Assembly: GCA_914767885.1 (NCBI GenBank)
Contig: CAJZBQ010000061.1
Coordinates: 186,001 to 250,000, forward strand
DNA from: Blepharisma stoltei
Taxonomy: Eukaryota; Ciliophora; Heterotrichea; Heterotrichida; Blepharismidae
Length of the DNA stretch: 64,000 nt
Direction: 5' to 3'
The translations under genes were made by a program, and so were the position numbers. Positions 32,377 to 44,270 of the stretch are shown one piece after another. The notes under the pieces are model-generated. The model saw only the letters and a list, made by a program, of their open reading frames with translations, did not search any database and was not told the DNA's origin. How positions within the stretch are numbered: the first letter of the stretch is position 1; each line of letters starts with the position of its first letter.

Positions 32377-35300
32377 ATGAGCTTACTCTTCTTTGTTATC
32401 TCTCAAGTTGTGTTGACTCTTTCAAGCTGTCCATATGATAGCTGAGGATCTGGGTGTAATAACCCAAAATTTATGGTTGATTCCAAAGTATGTGCAGCTG
32501 GATGCCCTACACTTTATCATTTCTATCAACAGTATTTTGATATAGGATTTTTTAACTACTGTAGTAAGCCTACTGGCAGTGATGCAATTTTATTCACATT
32601 AATACTATCAAAGGTTCAAGATTTAACCTTAACTTATGTGTCAGACCTAAATGATTATAGTAAGAAATTTGTGAACCCAGGAGGAATCCCATATATTTCT
32701 GAAACACAAAATTCTCCACTTCCAACTTTAGATCGTGGCTTTTATTTTGCTACTACATCAAGTATGACAAGCAATCAGAGCTATACACCTGGCCTTTATT
32801 TTATTTTAAATTTGATAATCAAGTCTTTGGGAAGTGGAGAAATTTTAAATATACAAATAAATTCAACACAATATGTGAGGATATGAGCAGATACCTCTGG
32901 CTATTATAAAATTAGTGCATTAATTTTTAACGCCAATGGGGCTCAAATAGCAGTATCTGGAGCCTCCTCTGCTAAATATTCGTCATCTTGGCACTCACTC
33001 TCAGTTTCTTTATCTCAGTTGTCTTGTGATTTAGGCTCCATAACCTTTTATATAGATTGGAATGAGGCTGGAACAGCAATCTTAAGTAGCTCTGAAATAA
33101 GTTTTCCAACTGAGACTTATATATGGACTTTTGGAAATAATGGCAGAAACAACTCATTTAAAGGGTTTATTTATTGGATTCAAGCAAGAGCTGATAGCAA
33201 TATAAACTATGGGATTATGACTATCACTATTGATTGTACTGATAATCAATATTGAGATGGATTTGCTTGTCAAAATTGCGAAGCTGGCTGCCAAACTTGG
33301 CCTTGGTGCATTAGAGGCGGTGACTGTAGTTTTTGTAGTTCCCTATATTGCAGTTCATGCTACGGTTATTCTTTATCAATGTGCACAGATCGTTTTTCTA
33401 ATCAAATACCTAAAATTTCCCGCTTTGTCTGCTCAACAGGATGCCAAACTTGTACAGGAATTGAATATCATGAATGCACAAGCTGCCAAACTGGCTATTA
33501 CTTCCTTAATATACAATGTTTACCTGAATGCCCAACAGGATATATCCCAAACTCTTCAACAAAAAATTGTGATCTTAGTGTGAATTGAGCGTATAATTTT
33601 TTATTTTCTAATATAATACTTTTAAACTCAATTTCTGGAATAGACGTAGGATCATCGAATACCAATTCATACCCAAATTATGACCCTAATGATCCTTATC
33701 CAGCTTATAATCGGGGATATTATTTTAACTCTAACAGCTACTTAAAAACAAGTTTTATGCTTGCCCCTTCTAATTCTATCACTGCCTGAATAAGGCCTAT
33801 AGCAGCTGGTCTCCTCTTTATTAAGTATATATCAGGTGCAACTCAATGGTCTGTGCAAATTTTGCCTTCAGGACAGCCAAAACTTTCTCTTCTCCTCTCA
33901 GACTCTTCTACAACTCTTTCTGTAACAGGTGCTTCAAGCGTCCTAAATTATTGATTTTTCGTTTTATTTGAATGTGATATTAATTCTGATGGGACAACTA
34001 CTGCAAAATCTTATATTGATACAACCAACCTGGTCACCTCTTCAACTACAATTCCTCTTTATCCATTAGATAGCTTTTCAGGGGATTTATATCTAGGGCA
34101 CTATAGCTCAGGATTCACAGGATTTGCGTGAAAAGTTAAGCTTCGTTGTATACCAAACTTGTGAGAGAGTCTTTATGCATCTTCAGGATGTTTAGGAAAT
34201 TGCACAAAATGCGCAGGAGATTTAACTTGTCTGGATAACTGTTCAATTAATCAATATTTTGACGGATCTATATGCAAAGACTGCATAGATACTTGCACTA
34301 AAGGATGCAGAAATTCTAATACCTGCAGATTATGCAACACAAAAGAATGCGCTACCTGCACAGAATTTTCAGGGGCGAATTCATGCCTAACTTGTATTGC
34401 AAATGCTGTAGATGATGGAGCTGGGGGCTGTAAATGTGCAAATAATGCTTTCTGGGTATCTTCATCGCAGTCTTGCGAAATTTGTGATAATTTCTGCTCA
34501 ACTTGTTTGAAAACAGCTTATTTTGAATGCTCAGCGTGTTCAGGAACAAATTTTTTGGTTGGGACAGTCTGCTTTAGTCGCTGTCCTTATGGGTTTGGAT
34601 CTCCCTGCTCACCAGTGTCAACCGCTGTCATCGATCTCTCTTTTGATGGAGATTTTCTAGGTCAATACGGACTTTTTGTAACAGGTACAAATTTCGCATC
34701 TTTTCAGTTTTTTAGTAGCCCTGAGACTCTTGATCCTATCCCTGCATATAATCGAGGCTTATTTTTTGATGGAACTAAATATTTATCAACCTGAACAAAC
34801 CCTCAATTGTTTCATAGTTTTTCTTTAGGGGCTTGAATTTATGTAATTATTGATGGTGGTTGAATGGAAAAATCTATCTTGATTAATTATTCTTCATTGG
34901 GGAGCTTTACTATTAGACTTCAACTTTGGAATAATACCAATATTCCTGTAACTTTGTCCTCATCAGGTCTACTCAACACTTGAAAGTACTTATCAGTCAC
35001 CTCTATTTATTATCTAGGGCAAACTACTTTAGCAATCTATATGAATGGCGCTGCTCTCTCATCACTTCTAGTTCCAGATAGGATTTTTAGAGATAGTGCC
35101 ACAAGCACTATAACAATTGGAAAGAGCAGCACATCGGGTTTTGTAGGATTCGTTAGGTCTTTTCAGATGTGAAATACTCCAATAAATGATTTTTCCAGCT
35201 ATATAAATGCAGCTTGTGGATCAGGGTCAGCTTGCTTATGGTCTTGTGATTTGTATCATTATTATGATGGTGCGAACTGTGTATCCTGCAATTCATGCAG

Positions 35301-38300
35301 CCTTGGATGTGTAAGGGGAAATACCTGCAATATTTGTTATGGCTTATTATGCTTGAAATGTACAGGATTTGACTCAGGAAAATGCACTCAATGTGTTATT
35401 AATGCGAGTTTAAATGTAGGGGTATGTGCTTGTAATCCTGGATATGGGGTGTCTTATGATGGGCTTTCATGCATTGCGTGCTATACTGGGTGCTCTCAAT
35501 GTACAGGCTCAACTTCTCATGAATGCAAAGCATGCTTTTCAGGATATTTTTTCTATGAAGATACTGGTGAATGCTTAACTGCATGCCCAACGGGGTATAT
35601 TGCCAATCCAGGGACAAATATTTGTGTAAAATGCGATGTCTCATGTAAAACATGCACTTCTGCTAGCTATTTGGATTGCTTGGAATGTGCTGATAGCTAT
35701 TATAAGGTTACTGGAATTTGTTTAGGTAGCTGCCCGTCAGGGTATTCTTTGTCTGCAAATGGGTGTATGCTAGTGCAGGAGAAAATTTTTGACTTAGATT
35801 TGAATACTCTAAATGGAATCATTTATGATAAAGCAAGCTCAATACCAGTTGCTACGGGCTCTACTAATTCTTTCATAAAAATAAGCAAATTTGAAATAGC
35901 CCAAAAGCTATAATTAATTTTAAGGAATTAAAATAAAATTTAAAAGCTTTAAAAAATAGTTTTTATTAGGGTTAAAAATGCTAATAATATAGTTATAGCT
36001 CATAAACCTTTATGGATCAGCCTATTTAAAATATAACCGCTCTAATGGACTTCACATTGTGTATATCATAGGCCAAGCCCCTCGCTATTTAGAGAAATAT
36101 TCAGATTATAATGCTAAAATAGCTCAATTGTTTGGTATCTTTAATTTCTGCTTTTTACAAAAGTACATATTTTGATTTTTTAAAATGTTTTTGTTATATC
36201 TCAATCTTGATTTTCCTAACTATAAAAAAAAATTATTTTCGCCTTATAGGTTCTATCTATAGCTTCATATTTTAAGTAGCAATAGCATTCATTTATGGCT
36301 TTATTTTCCATTTTCTGGGCAAGCGCACATTTTGATTTTTAAATTATTTTATTTTCTATATCAGTTCTATCTAAGGCATCATATTTTAATCACTGAAAGG
36401 GAGAGTAATAAATTTTATCCAGATTATGAACCTGACGACCCAATCCCTGCTTATCTGAGAGGATTCTGATTTAATGGTCAGTCTTCAGTTTTAAGGCTAC
36501 CTGAATTTTCAAATTATACATATCCAAAACTCATTATAGCCCCAACCTTTACTATTTCTATATGGCTAAACACCGAAACATCATTCTCAGCTCTATTGTC
36601 AAAAAATAGCATTTCTGATAATTACTCACTCCTCCCTTGACTAGATGCAAAACTATTGGAAAAAATCTAAAATTACTCCTTTTTGGTGAGCAAATTTTTT
36701 TTGGATTTGACATATAATGAATATTATAATGTAGTCTCAAGCTGATTTTGCTTAAATTTTAGATAGCTTACATAAAAAAATTCATAAAAAATAACCCCTT
36801 ATCTATCAGAAAACAAATTTTTATGGAGTCAGCTCTTTATTTTATCTCATTAATAAGCAGTAAACCTGCAATTTCTCTTCTAATAAGCTCATCCCCTTTC
36901 TTTTACTCATGTCAAGCAACACTCAACAACTATGAATGAAGCCATATTGTATATACATTAGAAGTTGCTCAAAATGGGTATAATAAGATTTCCTGCTATA
37001 TAAATGGAATGCTTGATTCATCAGGAATGACAGGATATGGAGCTTTTCTTGATATAGGCCCTCATACCACAATGACTATAGGAGCTCAAATAAGCTCATC
37101 AGCAGTTTATAATTTTTATCAAGGCTTTATTTATACTATTCAAATATTTAATACAGTAAAATCAATATCTAGTCTATCGACAACATCTTGCACCGAACCC
37201 TGCAGTGTTTGCCCAATAAGCCAAATCTGCATTCCAAACTGTAAAATAAATGAATATTGGAGTGGTCCTGCTTATAATAAATGCTATAGTTGCAATATTA
37301 AATGCAAGAAAACCTGCAGAGACTGGCGATCTGCATGTTCACTTTGTAGTAATTTATTATGCGACATCTGCACTGATTATTCAGCTTCTGGATGCTCAGC
37401 TTGCAAAGAGTATGCAATTAATCCTGATTCCTGTATCTGTGACATAAATTATGTATTAGATGCTTCTAATAATAGCAGCTGCATTCCTCTTGAGGCTGGC
37501 GGATTTAGAGATCCTAGTGGAATTTTTTATCCTTGTCCAAATTACTGCACTATTTGTGAATCCCTTACTAAATGCTCTGCTTGTGTAGAAAATGCGAGTC
37601 TAATTAATAATCTCTGTTATTGCAATATAGTCTATAACGGTACTAAAAATTGTATTTTAGTTCCTTTTTCAGCAAAACTCACCGTTTTATCAGATAATTC
37701 TCTCTATCTCACTTTTTCAGACAGTCTTGCTAAAATCCTTACTACAAATGATTTTACCATAAAAATTGCAAAGCTAGGAAATATTTCCTATAAATTTGAG
37801 CAAGTAAATAATACTTGTTATTATATTACTTTAAAAATTTCAGAAGAAGTATCTAAAGGGACATTAGCTACGCTTGAGTTTTTAAATTTGACAGAAGTGA
37901 GATCAGTCTCAAATGGGCTCTTAAATTCGTCAGAAATTTCAGCATCTTTAAATTCTTATGACCCTGCGCCATATTCGCCTACTATTGCTGCAGTCAGTTC
38001 TCAAGCAGAAGCAATAGCTCAGACGACTGTTGCTGTAGCTGCTGCTTTATCGATTATCAATCCTAATCCGAGCTCTCTATGGAGCATGATGAATACTTTA
38101 CAAATCCTCAGTTACTTGACATTATCAGGGATCCCTTTGTCTAAAAAAATAAGAGCCTTTTTGAATAGCTTGAACTCCTTTAGCTTATTCCCAAATGCAT
38201 TTATATATATTACGAATGAAGATGAAGGAAAAACTCTTTATTCTCAAGCAAAAGAGTTTGGTTTTGAGACTGATCTGATACTATTAAATACTGGAAATGA

Positions 38301-39105
38301 TTTTACGCTTATATTGGCTTCATTTTTAGCTTTTCCTATTATTTTATTTTTTTCTCGATGCTCATTCAGATGAATTGGTAAGAAATTTACGAAAACTGTT
38401 AAGGCTTATCAGTTTGCCTTTTATTTGAGATTTTGGATGCAATGCTATTTAGAACTAGGAGCAGCTGCAAGTATTGGACTTATTACTTTTGGATTTAATA
38501 ATATCACTCAGATAGCGAATTTTCTTATATGTATAGCTATTTATATTTTGCATGCTATTACTCCAGCAGTGTTTTTTTGGCTTTCTTATAAAAATAAAAA
38601 TAGGATCCAGTCACGAGAAAAAACCTTTAATAGACGATTTAGCTCGTTTTTTTATGAATTTCGAACTGATCGAGGGTTACTTGCAACACAGTATTATTTT
38701 GTATTTTTTATAAGGAGACTTATCTATATCATAAGTTTGGTCTTCTTAAGAAACTATCCACAAACTGAAGTAACAATTAATGTCATTCTTTCAATAATGA
38801 CTATAATGCATTTAATTTTCTTTTGGCCATTTAAAGACTCTACTTTACAAATTTGTAATTTATTGACTGAAATAGGTATTTTTTTCATAATGACCGCTAT
38901 TTCTGTTTATTTATTTAATTTAGACCAAGAAATTTTGTCAATTATTGAGGAAGCGATTGTAGCAATTGTAATAGCTATTATGGGAATTCAGATTTTAGCT
39001 TCAATAGTTATTTCTGTAAGGACGTTATATAAGATTATCAAATATAAGCTAGAAAAACAAAATTTTTTAAAGGTCAATTCATGCGAGATAACAAAAATTA
39101 AATAA
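32377..39105 (+). CDS. Gene C: LamG/Cys-rich 7-helix surface protein, two insertions
   Basis: ATG at 32377 begins MSLLFFVISQVVLTLSSCP, a signal-like peptide; TAA ends at 39105. Removing insertions of 541 and 203 bp (744 in total, a multiple of three) gives 1994 aa in a single frame with TGA as Trp. Order: four LamG-like domains alternating with Cys-rich regions, beta domain (about 37660-37970), about seven hydrophobic helices (about 38300-39030), basic tail. Conserved motifs are DPNDPYPAYNRGYYF in LamG domains, FYEFRTDRG and TQYYFVFFIRRLIYI in the membrane part. This is the only plus-strand full member and the least disrupted complete one. Function unknown; membrane receptor or adhesion protein inferred. 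Confidence 0.88.
35869..36409. mobile_element. Insertion in gene C, TAAT/TAA duplication, 541 bp
   Basis: TAAT on both sides. The interior at about 35990-36120 matches the end of the 21967-23601 element (GCTCAT..., CTAATGGACTTCA). Length 541 is 1 mod 3; alone it would shift the frame. Confidence 0.8.
36629..36831. mobile_element. Insertion in gene C, TCA duplication, CTCC...GGAG ends, 203 bp
   Basis: TCA duplicated, element begins CTCCTCCC and ends TTATGGAG. Length is 2 mod 3, which exactly compensates the 541-bp insertion. Removal gives SDNYSALYFISLI, matching SDNYSTLYYISLI of gene 2. Confidence 0.82.
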
Positions 39106-39434
39106 TAAAACTTATCATTTTAGCTTTTATTTTGACAAAAGACTGATTCTTTTATATGAAATTATATATAATTTAATTTTTTATATGTCGAAGCTTTCTT
39201 TAAATTCCAAATAATTCAATTTTGCATAATTATTCAGCCTTTTTATAATAATTTATATAATTTAAGTTTGAGGTATAAATTCGATATATAGCTAGCTTCA
39301 ATCTAGTTACAATAAGCATCACTTATTTGAAAATTTTAATTCATGAAATTCGAATATTTTTTTAAAATGGGATTTTTGAAACGCTTCTCGGTGGTTAACA
39401 ACGCTTATTTTATTCTAGTTGCTTTCAAATTAAA
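39106..39434. other. 3' flank of gene C, no gene
   Basis: AT-rich; about 39290-39430 resembles the 3' flanks of genes 2 and 3 (GGGATTTTTGAAACGCTTCTC and similar), so the flank is part of the ancestral gene unit. Confidence 0.5.
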
Positions 39435-39706
39435 ATACATTAAAATGGTGGCACATGTCAACCCACCCTCTTGGCGCAACAGTTCAGACCTTATGGCCAC
39501 GGCAAACTGGGACGGACTCTGAGCCGAAAATCAAGTGCAGGCTCAAGAGGTGTGCATCCGGGTATGTTTTGGCTGCTTCCCTGTGGTTGGAAATGGAGGT
39601 GTTCAACAGCGTCTATTGGATTCGAGGACACATGGGTATTCTTCTACCAAAAAAATTGGGGTTTCGGCCCAGGCCACAAGGGAATAGTCTCTTTTTAACC
39701 TTAATT
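39435..39706 (+). mobile_element. Truncated SINE-like retroposon S4
   Basis: Starts ACATTAAAATGGTGGCACAT and is closely similar to the head of S1 at 13111 downward. It breaks off after GGAATAGTCTC. The flanking repeat was not found. ORFs inside are not considered genes. Confidence 0.7.
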
Positions 39707-40073
39707 AGGTCGATAAATACTAGATTTGCTTTTTTTTAATACCACTAAAGTGCAATAAGCTTCCTTTCTCGTGATTCCCTGCTACTTGAGAAAGCAAGAC
39801 CTTTGCTACTTTACCTCTTGGCCTGTTTGAGATTAGTGTGTTAATTCCATTTTATTAAAATTTTGACAGACCTAAATTTTTTGACATGTGACTTTAAAAT
39901 TGAAATATTAATTATGGAATCTGACAACACACTCATTACTTTGAATCAAACTCCTCTATTAGGTATTGGTTCAGTCGCAATTAATCCTGATCTATTCGGC
40001 CTTATTCAAATCCAAAATAACAGAATCTGATTGTAAAGTTTATCTCAAAATGAACACAAAAGAATTTCTCTTA
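39707..40073. other. Intergenic, nothing recognised
   Basis: AT-rich sequence between retroposon S4 and the MITE-3 element. No ORF above background. Confidence 0.5.
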
Positions 40074-40992
40074 CTCTTCCCCCCATTTAATAACGAACAC
40101 TATTTTGTTCGTTATTAAATGGGGTCTCTAACTTATAAAATTTTTGGGAAAAAAATATATAAAAATTTATATTAAATATCTATGATTTTTATATAAACAT
40201 TTCAATTAAAGGGTTAATAATAAAAGGAGTCAAATGATGACAATAGAAAGAGAAATCGCCTAAATGCAGGAGAAAAGATAACTATTGCTAACTCTCCCCT
40301 CCTCCGTGAGCTAATAAAATCATTAGAAAAATCCCTCACCTTCTATGAGCGAATAAAAAATTTTTTATGGAAAAAATTCTGATATATAAGCGATAATTAT
40401 TATAATGAAATCTCTGGCTAATTCTGTTTAATTTAAAACAAATTGCATTTTAAAACATAAATTTTATAAATTAAATTAATATTTGCTTCCCAATTTTTGC
40501 AAAATTTTTTTTTTTTTTAAAACTTCGGAAAATTTTTTATGGAAAAGATTTTGATATATAAACGGTAATTATTATAATGAAATCTCTGGCTAATTCTGTT
40601 TAATTTTAAATAAACTGCGTTTTTAAAACATAAATTTTTATAAATTAAATTAATATTTGCTTCCCAACTTCTGCAAATTAAGATTTTTTTTTAATTTTTT
40701 TTATAAAAAAAATAAACCCCCTCACGAAATTTTTTATTCGCTCACGGAGAGGGGGAGTAAGAGCCAGCTTAAGATTAAGTCACTAGTAGCTTATTAGCTC
40801 TTATTTATTATTCTTTGCTCGATTATACTTGTCCTTATCTTACTCTAACTACTTAAAACCGTAAACTGTAGAGACTAAATTAGCTTATATAATTTTATAG
40901 TAAATTTTTTTCGTTATTAAAATGGGGCCAAAGAAAAAATTTTTTAGGAAAAAAAAATGACGGTTTTGTTCGTTATTAAATGGGGGGAGTTA
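40074..40992. mobile_element. MITE-3 element with nested MITE-1, TTA duplication
   Basis: Ends CTCTTCCCCCCATTTAATAA / TTATTAAATGGGGGGAG, with the subterminal word TTCGTTATTAAATGGGG repeated inverted and direct. TTA on both sides. Same terminal CTC..GAG grammar as MITE-1 but a different subterminal motif. Confidence 0.78.
40292..40760. mobile_element. MITE-1 copy nested in MITE-3, core partly duplicated
   Basis: CTCTCCCCTCCTCCGTGAG ... CTCACGGAGAGGGGGAG with TAA borders. The phrase TGATATATAA.CG.TAATTATTATAATGAAATC occurs twice, so part of the core is duplicated in tandem. Confidence 0.8.
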
Positions 40993-41106
40993 AAGTAAAA
41001 AAGAAGGATTGAGCTGCTAATCGAAATTTTAATTTAAAAATTTAAATAAAATAGATATTTTTAATTATATACAGTAGATGGCATATGAAACGAACTTTTC
41101 AGCTAA

Positions 41107-41454
41107 CTCCCCCCTTCCGTGAGTGAACAAAAAATACCATTAGAAAAATCGCTATTTTTTGCCCAAAAACCCACTCTCCGTGAGTGAACAAAAAAACTTT
41201 TTTAATAGAAAAATTTTTTATGGGAAAAAAAATTTGATATATAAATATAATTAGTAGAGCTAATATTGTTTAATTTTAAACAAATTGCTTTTTAAAACAT
41301 AAATTTTATAAATTAAATTAATATTTGCTTTCCAATTTTTGCGAATTAGGATTTTTTTTAAATTTCGAAAAAAAAAAATTTTCATAAAATTTATATAAAA
41401 AAAAATTAACCCCTCTCCGTGAGTAAACAAAATTTTTTTCATGGAGGGGAGTAA
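41107..41454. mobile_element. MITE-1 copy, TAA duplication
   Basis: CTCCCCCCTTCCGTGAGTGAA left end, ATGGAGGGGAG right end, TAA borders, AT-rich core. It is inserted directly after CTTTTCAGC of a tandem repeat. Confidence 0.82.
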
Positions 41455-41624
41455 GAGAAATGCGAAACTAGGAAAGCAGATTTAGTAACCCTACAAGTGC
41501 TTATCCTTCAGTTATAGAAGAAAAATCTCAGGTAGAACTCCGAGAAAAATAAAATTCAAGATGGTGTAAGTCAATATGAGAGTGCGCATACAAAATGGTA
41601 CATGAAAAGAAACTTTTCAGCTAA
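41455..41624 (+). repeat. Tandem repeat unit, copy 1
   Basis: About 165 bp: GCGAAACTAGGAAAGCAGATTT ... ACTTTTCAGC. Similar to 42173-42340. A MITE stands at each end. Confidence 0.7.
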
Positions 41625-42172
41625 CTCCCCCTCATCCTTAATCGAACGATTGACTGTAACAATTCCTAAAAATTGGGGAAATTAACCTCCATCCTTAATC
41701 GAACGATTTTCATATCATGACAATTTTTATATATATAAAAATATATTAGTTATCAAAAGCTTGCGAAGATGTATTTAATGAAGTTGCTTTCAGAGACTTT
41801 GAGACGACAGAAAGCTTTGAAATCGACTATAAAAAGTGATTTAGTCATCAACCTAGGCTTAAAAACTCAATAATCTAATAAAATAGAGATTTTTTAAAAT
41901 TTTAAAAAAAAAAAAATTAATTTAATAAGATTTATAACAGTTTAAAGGGGTGACTAATAAATCAAAATATTAAAAACTGGTACTTTTATGAAATTAATTC
42001 AACTTTTTGCTGTAAAAATAATTATTAACTCTTAACCCTCTTATTTAAAAGTAAATAAAAAAAATATATTTATATTTTTTATTTTATATATAAAATTTTT
42101 TTCCTAAAAATTTGTTTTTAACCCCCATCCTTGATCGAGCGATGACGAGTCGATCAAGGATGGGGGGAGTAA
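41625..42172. mobile_element. MITE-2 element, TAA duplication, 548 bp
   Basis: CTCCCCCTCATCCTTAATCGAAC left, GATCAAGGATGGGGGGAG right. The subterminal word is ATCCTTGATCGAACGA instead of the MITE-1 word. A near-identical element in the opposite orientation is at 56078-56650. Confidence 0.82.
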
Positions 42173-42340
42173 GAAAAAGTGCGAAACGCGGAAAGCAGAT
42201 TTCAGCAGTCCTACAAATACTTATGCTCCAGTCGCAGTTTGAAGAAAAATCTCGGGTAGAATTTCGAGAAAAATAAAATGCAAGATGGTGGTGTATATTG
42301 CATCTGAATAAATTGTACATGAAATGAGCTTTTCAGCCAA
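42173..42340 (+). repeat. Tandem repeat unit, copy 2, plus start of a third
   Basis: GTGCGAAACGCGGAAAGCAG ... GAGCTTTTCAGC; at 42340 the unit begins again (AAGTGCGAAACGCGGAAAGC) and fades after about 30 bp. The copy 2/copy 3 junction has no MITE. Confidence 0.7.
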
Positions 42341-42878
42341 GAAAAAGTGCGAAACGCGGAAAGCAGATTTTATTAGAATTACAATTGATTCCTTGAGGAT
42401 CCTAAGCCAATAGGCACTATTTATTAGCAACAAGTTGCTCAGACAGAGACATGCTGGACTGGAGGTGAAAGAAGTTCTAAAGTCGCGTAGCTCCTAATAA
42501 GTCGGTCGATATTGCATCGCTCTTGACAAGGCATTAGAAAGAATGAGACTAGAAGATTTATAATATTAATCTTATTACTATCACTAAACTCAAATGAAAT
42601 TTCAAAATTAAATAGGCTTGTTGAAATAAATATAAAAAAGTTGAAAATTATTTTTTTAATAAAAAAAATTATAAATAAAGTCTTTATTTAGGAGGTATTT
42701 ATTTTGGCCAATGGGTAAATTTCTATGTGCAATTCTGAGCCAGCTTTGCATTTAGATGCCAGAAAGTCAAAAGTTGTGGCTTCAAGTTGCTATTTGAATA
42801 GAATAGACTGACCAAATAATTTTAGAAATAAAAGCCAGATTAAAACATTATAATTTATTAGTAATATTTTATTTTACT

Positions 42879-42990
42879 TATATGTAAATTGATTTTAAAA
42901 TGTCAAAAAAATTTAGACATCTCATTATATATAAAACTGAGTCTATGGTATGTTAAAATTTTTTTGACATTTTGAAATCAATTTACCATA
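42879..42990. mobile_element. Small inverted-repeat element, about 112 bp
   Basis: About 35-bp inverted ends: TATGTAAATTGATTTTAAAA with TGTCAAAAAAATTTA, and the complement TGACATTTTGAAATCAATTTACC. TA at the borders. No MITE-1 features. Confidence 0.7.
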
Positions 42991-43175
42991 AATAAGCAAA
43001 ATGAAATTTATGAAAGGGATTATAGTAAATAAAACTAATAGCAAATTTACATTAAAGAAATTAGAAAAGTTAAAAATTATATTTAAGTCCATTAAGCTTT
43101 TAGAATCAGGAAATATATTAAAGATATATTTCCTATATTTTGCTTTCCTATTTGCTCCTCATTATAAATATTTAA

Positions 43176-43567
43176 CTCCCCCCCCCCCTCCGTGAGCGAA
43201 CAAAACCATTAGAAAAATCGCCATTTTTTGACCAAAAACCCACCCTCCGTGAGTGAACAAAAATTTTTTTAATAGAAAAAATTTTAATGGAAAAAAATTT
43301 TGATATATAAGTGATAATTAGTATAATGAAATCTAGAGCTAATTCTGTTTAATTTTAAACAAATTGCGTTTTAAAACATAAATTTTGCAAATTAAATTAA
43401 TATTTGCTTCCCAATTTTTGCAAATTAGGATTTTTTTTAAATTTCGAAAAAAAAATATTTTTTATAAAATTTATATATAAATTTTTTTTTAAAAAAAAAA
43501 ATTAACCCCCCTCCGTGAGCGAACAAAATTTTTTTGTTCGCTCACGGAGGGGGGGGGGGGGGAGTAA
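43176..43567. mobile_element. MITE-1 copy, TAA duplication
   Basis: Textbook copy: long C run, CCTCCGTGAGCGAAC, full core, inverted right end with a long G run, TAA on both sides. It ends about 50 bp before the UBA ORF. Confidence 0.9.
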
Positions 43568-43617
43568 GGATTTATATACCTTAAAAGTAAAATTGAATTT
43601 TATTTTTTGATTTTTTG

Positions 43618-43881
43618 ATGGAAATTTTTGAAAAAGGATTTATGCTGAAGAACTTAGGTTTTGACTTGGAAATTGCTATGAGAATGCTGGAAGCATGTGG
43701 AGGAGATGCTGAGCTTGCATTTAGCCTGCTCCTAGATGCTGGAACTGATGTCATGTGTGGATTGGATGATGATGTCACGGAGGGGTCACTGAGTTATGAA
43801 GATAGACAAGATTATGAATTTGAAGAGGAATTAGGAGTCAAGTTGAAGAAGAAGATGCAGAATATGAAAAAGAAAGTTTAA
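43618..43881 (+). CDS. Small UBA-domain protein, possibly frameshifted
   Basis: 87 aa from ATG 43618. Residues about 11-40 (LGFDLEIAMRMLEACGGDAE...) fit a ubiquitin-associated (UBA) domain: a helix with GF, a second helix, a third ending LLLDAG. UBA domains bind ubiquitin in many pathways; no partner can be named. The tail turns basic and stops at 43881, but the frame one base earlier continues as a long acidic run (EEEDAEYEKESLNN...) to a stop at about 43963, so a frameshift near 43820-43840 is possible. It sits between two MITEs, in sequence absent from the left duplicate. Confidence 0.55.
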   Translation: MEIFEKGFMLKNLGFDLEIAMRMLEACGGDAELAFSLLLDAGTDVMCGLDDDVTEGSLSYEDRQDYEFEEELGVKLKKKMQNMKKKV

Positions 43882-43963
43882 ATAATACTGGAAACGATGT
43901 AGATGAAGAGCTTATCGAGAAAGGTAAAGGTCAAGATGAAGACGAGAGTGCCGCGAAAAAGTA

Positions 43964-44270
43964 GTAATTGGAAAAGATGGTGATTTGAATTTTGGACGGA
44001 AAAGTGAGAAGTATGATATTGATATCTTCAAATTAAGGGCCGGCTTTAGTGCAGCATCGTATTCACAGAATTTAAGGCATTTAAGACAGAGTCCCAAATA
44101 TGAGAGATGTAGGTGAAATGAGAATGAAATCCATCTGTATAATGATTGTTTTTTGAATGAAAATGAAAGAACTAATTTATTGCTGAGTTGCTACTGAGCT
44201 TGATGTGGTAGATGAAGCTGGATCTGTTGATGTAGAAGTTGGAATTGTTTGGAGTTATTGGAATTGCTTA
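43964..44270. other. Spacer after the UBA ORF
   Basis: No further domain found. The end (from about 44200) starts a GTTGTTGGAATTG-type repeat that continues beyond the next MITE at 44660-44760. Confidence 0.5.

Noticed and set aside
39455-39739. 94-codon ORF
   Set aside because: Inside retroposon S4, same GC-rich artefact as S1; frames are not preserved between copies.
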